Shown here: positions 57,984 through 64,000 of the stretch, one piece after another
Numbering within the stretch: the stretch's first letter is position 1
Layout of the letters: each line of letters opens with the position of its first letter
DNA from: SIG454 sp045578465
GTDB taxonomy: Bacteria > Bacillota > Clostridia > Monoglobales > Monoglobaceae
Length of the DNA stretch: 64,000 bases
Assembly: GCA_045578465.1 (NCBI GenBank)
Contig: JAZNKJ010000030.1
Coordinates: 6,381 to 70,380 of the forward strand
Direction of reading: 5' to 3'
Position numbers and translations under genes: made by a program
Notes under the pieces: model-generated
Databases searched by the model: none
Told to the model about the DNA's origin: nothing
The model's input: the letters and a program-made list of their open reading frames with translations, nothing else

Positions 57984-58026
57984 AGAAAACATATTATTTA
58001 GGGCTATAATATAAGGAGGTGTCAAA

Positions 58027-58842
58027 TTGAAGGAAATTGATGGTGTAATTGTTCAAAGGGAAAATTCGTGTTATGTTTTTTATATTGAGTATTTATCTGA
58101 AGAGTTTAAAAATTTAATTAGAGAAAATTTAGCTTCTATTTGCCATGGTGCTGCAGATGCAGCTACTGGCAATGTAATGTTTAGCTACGGTGCAACTCTT
58201 AAAGAATTCATAAAAAGATATAATAACAAAACTGACGAACAGCAAAAAGGACTAATTGGCGAACTATTATTGCAAGTTCTTTTACAAGAACAAATTGATG
58301 AATTTGGCACCAATTCCCCGTTTTTTAATATAGAAGAACGTAATGTTAAAAAAGGGTTTGATGTGGTTTTAACTCATAATGAAACAAATGAAATGTGGCT
58401 TGCTGAATCAAAGGCTGGTAATTTACATAAAAACAAAACCTCAAATCAAACCGTTGTAGAATTAATTAACACTGCTAAAAATGACTTAAAAGGCAGATTG
58501 AATGGAGATAGCTATTCGTTGTGGTTAAATGCCATTGCGGGAGCTAAAAAAGTATACGAAGACAACAGTGATAGAAAAAACGCTATAATAAAAATACTAC
58601 AAGAGTGCGGAAATGCATCATATGAAGAACGATTGAATGCAAGTGACTTTAACGTTGTGCTCGTTGGAACATTATTTCATGATATGAATGATAAAGTTGA
58701 ACACGATCATGTTAAAAATAAAAAAGAACGTGTCGAAAATGAAAAAATATTTAAAAATATATGTGTAATAGGTATTCAAAAAAATACGTTTGAAGCCGTA
58801 TATAATTTTCTGAAAGAGGAGAGTCAATTATGGGCGAATTGA
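58027..58842 (+). CDS. hamA: HamA-like (DUF1837) nuclease of a Hachiman-type defence system
   Basis: A 271-residue protein with a PD-(D/E)XK core typical of HamA/DUF1837: Glu79 in KGLIGELLLQVLL, Asp112 in KKGFDVVLTH, Glu127-Ser-Lys129 in MWLAESKAG. In Hachiman systems HamA is the DNA-degrading effector held in check by the HamB helicase. The start is a TTG at 58027, after a perfect AAGGAGGTG. Its end overlaps hamB by 13 bp. The AbpA/AbpB pair is a close alternative name for the same layout. Confidence 0.78.
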   Translation: MKEIDGVIVQRENSCYVFYIEYLSEEFKNLIRENLASICHGAADAATGNVMFSYGATLKEFIKRYNNKTDEQQKGLIGELLLQVLLQEQIDEFGTNSPFFNIEERNVKKGFDVVLTHNETNEMWLAESKAGNLHKNKTSNQTVVELINTAKNDLKGRLNGDSYSLWLNAIAGAKKVYEDNSDRKNAIIKILQECGNASYEERLNASDFNVVLVGTLFHDMNDKVEHDHVKNKKERVENEKIFKNICVIGIQKNTFEAVYNFLKEESQLWAN

Positions 58843-61277
58843 CAATTAGGAGAATTAAAAACACAGAGTTTCCAACTTTGTACATGAAGCTTTTAATGAA
58901 CCAAGAGCTTAGTGTTTTTGAAAGAGAGCAATTACTAAAAATAGCTATTGTTTTGATTAATAGTTCCAATCAGCACATCAAGCAACTTGGCTATAGAATT
59001 ATAGTGGTATATTCAAATCGATTTAAAGATTATGTGCCATTATATGAAATATCACTTAACCAAGAGCTGTATCCTATAAGTCGTTTTATAGAAGAAAACC
59101 TGATGTGTCAGCAACGCAGAAATTTTTTTGTTGAATTAAACTCGGCCTATTCAAGTATTTATGACAAAGAAAACCGATGCCAAAGTGGCGAGCAATATAA
59201 ATTGAATAGTTTTTATTATGAGAATATAGGAAAAACTGTGTCTGTCGTTGCACCAACATCATATGGAAAAACAGATCTGATAATTGACACATTAAAAGAA
59301 GCAGAGGGGAAAAATATATGTATTATAACCCCCACAAAATCATTATTGAGCCAAACGAGAAAAAGGATTTTATCAGCAAACATTAGCTGGATACCCAAAG
59401 TTGTTGTACATCCAGAAATGTACACTTCAAATGAAGATGTATGTGTTGCAGTATTAACACAAGAGCGACTGTTAAGGCTACTTAAAAATCATCCCATACT
59501 ATCATTTGACTATGTTATAGTAGATGAAGCGCATGATATGTTAGAAAAGGATGAAAGAAACGAATTGCTGGCTAGCTCAATAATGGTACTGAATAAAAGA
59601 AATAACAATACGGTATTTAAATTTTTAACACCATTTTTAAATGATAGTTCAAATTTGAAGGTGCGATATACGGCGTATGATTTAAGTACCTATAAAATTA
59701 GCGAGTACATAAAAACAGAAAAAATCTATGCATATGATATACAAGGGAAAAAGGGGTTGCGCCTATATGATCAATTTTTAGACCAATTCTTTGAAATTTC
59801 AAACGAAACAAAAGATTTGTCAGAAATTGATTTTATTATAAAATATGCAGGAAAAAAGAATATAGTTTATTTTAATAAACCGTATGATATTGAAAAATTT
59901 GCGAAACAATTGATTGATACATTACCTGACATACAGATTTCAGAAAGATTAGAATCAGTCATAAAAAACATATCAGAATATTTGAATCAGGAATATACAT
60001 TAGTTAAATGTTTGAAAAAAGGATTTATTTATCATCACGGTTCTGTTCCTGATGCTATAAGGCAATACATTGAATATCAATACGCTACTTGCGAAGAACT
60101 TAAATTTGTACTGACTAGCTCTACTCTTTTAGAAGGAGTAAACTTGCCGGCAGATAAGATGTTCTTGTTAGATAACAAAAAGGGTCCTGGCAACTTGAGC
60201 CCCTCCAATTTTAAAAATTTAATAGGAAGAGTATGCAGATTTAACGAAATATTTCATTCGGAAAGAGGCGATTTAAAAAGACTTGAGCCGGAAATATATT
60301 TAGTAGTAGGTGATTTTTATAGAAACAATGCTGATTATTCAGGCTTTTTATCTAATTCTATGAAGGTTGATAGGCAGCTGGATGATAAGAAAGAAAATGT
60401 TTTATTAGAAAATACAGTGATAAATTCAACTAATAAGGAAAGATTAGAACAAGCTCAGGAATTTGTAGAAAATTACGAAAATGGTATAATTGAAAATTTT
60501 AATCAACGTTATACAACGACAGAAATTGGCAAATCCTGTATGATGAACAATGTTACTGAATTAGATATATTTTCTTGTGAAAACGAAATGCAGAGATATG
60601 TAAATTATCTAAGAGATTGCAACTATATGATTACTGATTGCAAACAGTTGATTGATAGAGTTACAGAGTTATTTATAAATAAGATTACAGACCAGAAATA
60701 TGAAAATCATCTTAGATTTAAAAATGCTGCTGCAAGAAATTACTATACGATGATTTTGAATCAAAAAATATCAAATGACTCTTATTCTCAAATGATATCT
60801 AAGACGGTAGCTTACTGGAATTCGTTGATAGATAATGGAGGAGATACACTTGTCTATGTGGGGCGATGGGGAGATACTACGAAAAATGGTGGTTTTAGAA
60901 ACTACTGGACAGACATTTCAAAAAAGAATAATTCTGAGAAAATCAATCTTGCAATAGTTAGGATTAAGGAAGAACAGGATTTTATTGATAACGCCATAAT
61001 GAAGTATGTTGAGGTGTTATGTGAAATGGGTTTAATAGAAAATTCGTTGTATCTTAGATTAAAATACGGTACTGATGTAGACAATGAGATCATACTCATA
61101 AAAAATGGAATATCATTGAGCTTGGCAACATTAATAATAGACAAATATTCAAAACATATTACAATAGATGCATTCAATGATACGGTTCACTTTAACGGGG
61201 ATATAATTGGAGAAATGAAGCAAAATAAAGAAAATGAAATATTAATATATGAAGTACAAAATAATATTTTTGATTAA
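58830..61277 (+). CDS. hamB: HamB-like DEAD/DEAH helicase of a Hachiman-type defence system
   Basis: An 815-residue superfamily 2 helicase. Walker A reads APTSYGKT (141-148), then ITPTKSLLSQ, DEAH at 232-235, and a second RecA domain with FKNLIGRVCRF as motif VI (about 450-460). The helical N-terminal region (1-130) and long C-terminus (500-815) fit HamB. HamB is thought to sense damaged or invading DNA and release HamA. All ATPase motifs are intact. GAGGAGAG precedes the ATG, inside hamA. The gene is strongly AT-rich. Confidence 0.82.
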   Translation: MGELTIRRIKNTEFPTLYMKLLMNQELSVFEREQLLKIAIVLINSSNQHIKQLGYRIIVVYSNRFKDYVPLYEISLNQELYPISRFIEENLMCQQRRNFFVELNSAYSSIYDKENRCQSGEQYKLNSFYYENIGKTVSVVAPTSYGKTDLIIDTLKEAEGKNICIITPTKSLLSQTRKRILSANISWIPKVVVHPEMYTSNEDVCVAVLTQERLLRLLKNHPILSFDYVIVDEAHDMLEKDERNELLASSIMVLNKRNNNTVFKFLTPFLNDSSNLKVRYTAYDLSTYKISEYIKTEKIYAYDIQGKKGLRLYDQFLDQFFEISNETKDLSEIDFIIKYAGKKNIVYFNKPYDIEKFAKQLIDTLPDIQISERLESVIKNISEYLNQEYTLVKCLKKGFIYHHGSVPDAIRQYIEYQYATCEELKFVLTSSTLLEGVNLPADKMFLLDNKKGPGNLSPSNFKNLIGRVCRFNEIFHSERGDLKRLEPEIYLVVGDFYRNNADYSGFLSNSMKVDRQLDDKKENVLLENTVINSTNKERLEQAQEFVENYENGIIENFNQRYTTTEIGKSCMMNNVTELDIFSCENEMQRYVNYLRDCNYMITDCKQLIDRVTELFINKITDQKYENHLRFKNAAARNYYTMILNQKISNDSYSQMISKTVAYWNSLIDNGGDTLVYVGRWGDTTKNGGFRNYWTDISKKNNSEKINLAIVRIKEEQDFIDNAIMKYVEVLCEMGLIENSLYLRLKYGTDVDNEIILIKNGISLSLATLIIDKYSKHITIDAFNDTVHFNGDIIGEMKQNKENEILIYEVQNNIFD

Positions 61278-61301
61278 TGTAAAGGCGCATGATTTAATAT
61301 C

Positions 61302-61332
61302 AAAAGCAGCAGACCGTCGGACTGCTGCTTTG
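61302..61332. terminator. hairpin between hamB and the DUF6076 gene
   Basis: AAAGCAGCAG (61303-61312) pairs with CTGCTGCTTT (61322-61331), with CCG/CGG in the interior. T4 follows on the minus strand; the plus-strand tract is weak. Confidence 0.65.
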
Positions 61333-61344
61333 TCATATATTCGA

Positions 61345-62286
61345 TTATCTAAATTCATCAAGCCAGGTTTGGAACTGTTCGAGGGTGATTTCGCCGTTAT
61401 AACATTTCTTTCGTTCTGCACGGGCAGTTTTACCGAACTCTTTGAATTCTTCCTTTGTAATGAGCTTTGCTCTTTGACGGGAATCCATGCGGCGGTAAGC
61501 TGTAATATATGCCTTATGGATAGCATCGTCTTTATGGACAATATCAAAGGTTTTGAGTGCGCCGATTTCGCTACAAGGCTTTGTTTCACCGGGCATAATT
61601 CTTTCGCAGTATTCGCTATTGATACGACCACGGGGGATAAAGTATTCTCCGCAGCATTTACAAGGCTTAAACTTAATCTTATTTACAAGCATAAGCATAA
61701 TATCAAAACGAATTACATCATCAATAGTTTCTAAAGGATACACAACAACATCTTCATCTGCATCGAAGTAGGATGAAAAATCAAAACTGAACAGCTTGCT
61801 CTCTTCACGGTGCTTTGTAAAGCGCTGAGGTAGGGAGCCTTTTTTATCTTTAACAATCTTATCTAAATAAAACTTAATTTCTGCTTTTTTCTGATCTATG
61901 CTATCAAGCATTGCATTGAGAAATTTATCAAAATACTTTTCAGAGCCTTTTTTCGGTGCTGTGAAGTCACTTCCGAGAAATTTAATAAATTCACTGCTAC
62001 CATTGGCAAGATAATCAATAAATGAGGCGATATACACGGTTAAGTAGCTATTCTTATCAACATAAGCAGCAGACTTTTTAATTACCTGCTCTGTGCCACC
62101 TCCACCGTAGGCTATAACTATATCTGTAAAAATCTTTCTCAGCATATCTCCATCAATCCAGAGAAAGTCAAAAAGAGCTTTACCGGAAACAGTGCTGACA
62201 ATTGTTTCTTCAATATTATTAAATTTTAATTTGTATGAGGTTTGGTTGCCGTTAGCAAAGCCAAAGATTTTTGTGCTTTCTTTCAT
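61345..62286 (-). CDS. DUF6076 family protein
   Basis: A 313-residue protein of the type carried near integrases of clostridial elements. The start at 62286 follows GAAGGGGTG; the longer frame has none. The C-terminal third has a zinc-finger-like CKCCGEYFIPRGRINSEYC, and a later Cys in GETKPCSEIGAL, then AYRRMDSRQRAK. Function unknown; DNA binding is plausible. It is divergent from the excisionase gene, with shared sites between them. Confidence 0.65.
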   Translation of the reverse strand: MKESTKIFGFANGNQTSYKLKFNNIEETIVSTVSGKALFDFLWIDGDMLRKIFTDIVIAYGGGGTEQVIKKSAAYVDKNSYLTVYIASFIDYLANGSSEFIKFLGSDFTAPKKGSEKYFDKFLNAMLDSIDQKKAEIKFYLDKIVKDKKGSLPQRFTKHREESKLFSFDFSSYFDADEDVVVYPLETIDDVIRFDIMLMLVNKIKFKPCKCCGEYFIPRGRINSEYCERIMPGETKPCSEIGALKTFDIVHKDDAIHKAYITAYRRMDSRQRAKLITKEEFKEFGKTARAERKKCYNGEITLEQFQTWLDEFR

Positions 62287-62329
62287 AATACACCCCTTCA
62301 ATAAACGAATATAAATAATTCTTATAAAT

Positions 62330-62358
62330 ATTATATCACGTCGTTTTTGAAAAGTCAA
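62330..62358 (-). promoter_or_regulatory. promoter of the DUF6076 gene
   Basis: On the minus strand: TTGACT (62358-62353), 17 bp, TATAAT (62335-62330). The spacer contains AAACGACG, a sequence repeated near the divergent promoter. Confidence 0.8.
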
Positions 62359-62403
62359 CACAAAAGCATAAAACGATTATAGAAAAATAATTTTAAAATA
62401 TAC

Positions 62404-62432
62404 TTGACAAATGAAAATCATCGTGCTATACT
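62404..62432 (+). promoter_or_regulatory. promoter of the excisionase-integrase pair
   Basis: TTGACA (62404-62409), 17 bp, TATACT (62427-62432), followed by AAACGACG. Confidence 0.82.
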
Positions 62433-62514
62433 ATAAACGACGATAAAGAAACACAAATAAAATAATCGTCTAATATAATCGGTGTAAAGAATACTGAAGA
62501 AAGGAGGTAACAGA

Positions 62515-62709
62515 ATGAACGTATTGAATTACACACAGAAGTTAAAGCATTATCCTGATGTGCTCACGTCGGATCAGGCAGCTGAAATTCTTAATGTCAG
62601 CAAGAAAACGCTTTATATGGCAATTAAGAACAAAGAACTGCACGCCGTGAAGATTGGACGAGAATACAGGATAGTAAAAGCTAAGCTTGTTGAAATGTTA
62701 GTATCATAA
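62515..62709 (+). CDS. excisionase-like helix-turn-helix protein
   Basis: A 64-residue winged-helix protein (LTSDQAAEILNVSKKTLYMAI, then LHAVKIGREYRIVKAKLVEML), the form found immediately before tyrosine integrases. It would direct excision and may regulate the promoter region. AAAGGAGGTAA precedes the ATG. The integrase gene follows after 14 bp. Confidence 0.85.
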   Translation: MNVLNYTQKLKHYPDVLTSDQAAEILNVSKKTLYMAIKNKELHAVKIGREYRIVKAKLVEMLVS

Positions 62710-62723
62710 GAGGGTGATTATTT

Positions 62724-63914
62724 TTGAAAAAGGAAATTAAAGTTGCCGGACACCTGGAGATTATCAAAGGTGTTTATCATATGAAGCTCTCCTGGGTGTC
62801 CGCAGAAGGTAAAAGACAAAGGAAATCGAAAAGCACAGAGCTACCGGAACGAGGTAACAAGAAACGTGCTCAGGATATGCTGATTGATTTTCAACGTGAG
62901 CAGGAGGCAGAGCTTGTAGCAAACGGCAACAGCACAAAAGACATACTTTTCACCGATTATATGAAACAATGGCTGGAAAAGATGAAGCTACAAATCCGAC
63001 CTACTACATACAGCGGTTATCATGACAATGTTTACGGAATTATAATTCCATATTTTAAACCAATGAAGCTTAAGCTTAGAGATGTTACACCTAAGCATAT
63101 TCAGGACTTTTATACGAAGCAAAGACAACGTGTAAAAGGTACAACAGTTAAAAGCTATCATGCAAATATACATAAAGCTTTCAAAGATGCAAGAAAACTA
63201 CAGCTTATTGACTCAAACCCTATGGAGTGTGTGGATCCTCCGAAAAAGGAGCCATACCACGGTCAGACATATACTGTTGAGGAAGCTCAAAAAATACTTG
63301 CGTTGATAAGCGATACGATATTTGAAATTCCTATAACAATGATGTTGTTTTACGGACTTCGTCGTGAAGAAGCGATCGGTCTTAAATGGCAGAACATTGA
63401 TTTTGACAACGATACCTTTTTGATTGCACATACTGTAACTGAAACAAAGGTTGACAGACACCTGCAAATGGTTAAAGAAGATTTAACTAAAAACAGTAGT
63501 AGTTATCGTTCGCTTCCATTAGTAGCTCCGGTTAAGGAATTGCTTTTAGAAAAGAAGCAAAGCATTCAGGAATACAGAAAGCTTTTCAGAAGAAGCTACT
63601 ATCGTGAAGATTCTGATTATGTTTGTGTCAATGAGATTGGTGAATTGATTAAACCGAGAACATTGTCGGATAATTTTAAGAGGATTATTCGCCAGAATAA
63701 AATTCGTAATTTAAGACTTTATGACTGCCGACATACTGCAGCAAGTATAATGCTGAAAAACGGTGTTAATATGAAGAAGATTCAAATGATACTCGGGCAC
63801 AGTGATTATGCAACAACTGCAAATATATATTCCCACCTAGATTATACTGATAAAATATCAGCAACAGAAACAATGAAGGAGATAATCTATGGTAAGGATA
63901 ATGAAACAGTTTAG
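62724..63914 (+). CDS. tyrosine recombinase / integrase
   Basis: A 396-residue site-specific recombinase of the Tn916-like integrase group. An N-terminal arm-binding domain (1-60) is followed by a SAM-like core-binding domain (about 70-160). The catalytic domain has Arg in LFYGLRREEAIGLKW, His-x-x-Arg-type CRHTAAS, and LGHSDYATTANIYSHLD with the nucleophile Tyr. The start is TTG at 62724 after GAGGGTGA. It points out of the element, so the right attachment site should lie shortly after 63914, perhaps beyond the window. Confidence 0.93.
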   Translation: MKKEIKVAGHLEIIKGVYHMKLSWVSAEGKRQRKSKSTELPERGNKKRAQDMLIDFQREQEAELVANGNSTKDILFTDYMKQWLEKMKLQIRPTTYSGYHDNVYGIIIPYFKPMKLKLRDVTPKHIQDFYTKQRQRVKGTTVKSYHANIHKAFKDARKLQLIDSNPMECVDPPKKEPYHGQTYTVEEAQKILALISDTIFEIPITMMLFYGLRREEAIGLKWQNIDFDNDTFLIAHTVTETKVDRHLQMVKEDLTKNSSSYRSLPLVAPVKELLLEKKQSIQEYRKLFRRSYYREDSDYVCVNEIGELIKPRTLSDNFKRIIRQNKIRNLRLYDCRHTAASIMLKNGVNMKKIQMILGHSDYATTANIYSHLDYTDKISATETMKEIIYGKDNETV

Positions 63915-64000
63915 GGCAAATCAAGGCAGATTTGGGCAAAACAAAGCCCGGTTCAGACAAAGTAAATGCGGGTTTGCAAACCTGCAAACCCGCATAAACA
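63914..64000. other. right flank after the integrase, with integrase-arm-like repeats
   Basis: GGGCAAA (63914) and GGGCAAAAC (63934-63942) match the repeats at the left end. A hairpin GCGGGTTTGCA/TGCAAACCCGC occupies about 63968-63994. No gene starts here. Confidence 0.4.

Overview
The window comes from a low-GC, spore-forming member of the Clostridia (Firmicutes/Bacillota). The evidence is direct: sporulation sigma factor genes sigG and the spoIIAA-spoIIAB-sigF operon, a PdaB-like deacetylase, a YlmC/YmxH-type protein, a BofC-like protein and a GerMN lipoprotein; Gram-positive style ABC, ECF and lipoteichoic acid genes; AT-rich DNA with clear sigma-A promoters (TTGACA, 17 bp, TATAAT) and AGGAGG ribosome binding sites. 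I cannot name the species.

Bases 1-47.2 kb look like chromosomal backbone. In order: the 3' part of rpoC; sigG with a hairpin over its start codon; the TrkA/TrkH potassium system; carAB (CarA lacks the catalytic His of its glutaminase triad); a GerMN lipoprotein; rpmF with its DUF177 partner; two tandem tRNA-Val; an orphan fumarase beta subunit; a class A penicillin-binding protein; an rRNA methyltransferase; the ecfA1-ecfA2-ecfT-truA cluster; a glycolytic cluster pgk-tpiA-gpmI; a cobalamin riboswitch controlling a two-gene surface system that together resembles animal transcobalamin; tRNA-Ala; an AlgI/DHHW acetylation pair; a MarR-regulated heterodimeric ABC exporter; the spoIIA operon behind a sigma-H type promoter; guaB; an LtaS-like enzyme followed by an HRDC gene with a duplicated ltaS tail; a deacetylase; an isolated phage-tail-like pair; an aminotransferase with a divergent AraC regulator; and a LiaF-like membrane protein.

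From about 47.2 kb to beyond the right edge lies an integrated mobile element. Its left end carries an HTH gene, TnpV, a DUF6017 replication-type protein with internal repeats, an oriT-like hairpin and MobC, but no relaxase. Its right end carries DUF6076, an excisionase and a tyrosine integrase facing outward. The cargo between them is mostly defence: an AAA/DUF234 ATPase with a membrane protein; an XRE regulator with two amino-methyltransferases; an opposing three-gene operon (ferredoxin-motif protein, 402-aa protein of unknown family, PD-(D/E)XK nuclease) that I read as an undescribed multi-subunit restriction module; and a HamA/HamB (Hachiman-type) nuclease-helicase pair.

The two most interesting systems are the riboswitch-controlled split transcobalamin-like pair (25.7-28.5 kb) and the Fe-S-containing restriction-like operon paired with two methyltransferases (52.6-57.8 kb). 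Function calls rest on motifs and remembered family features; no database search was possible.
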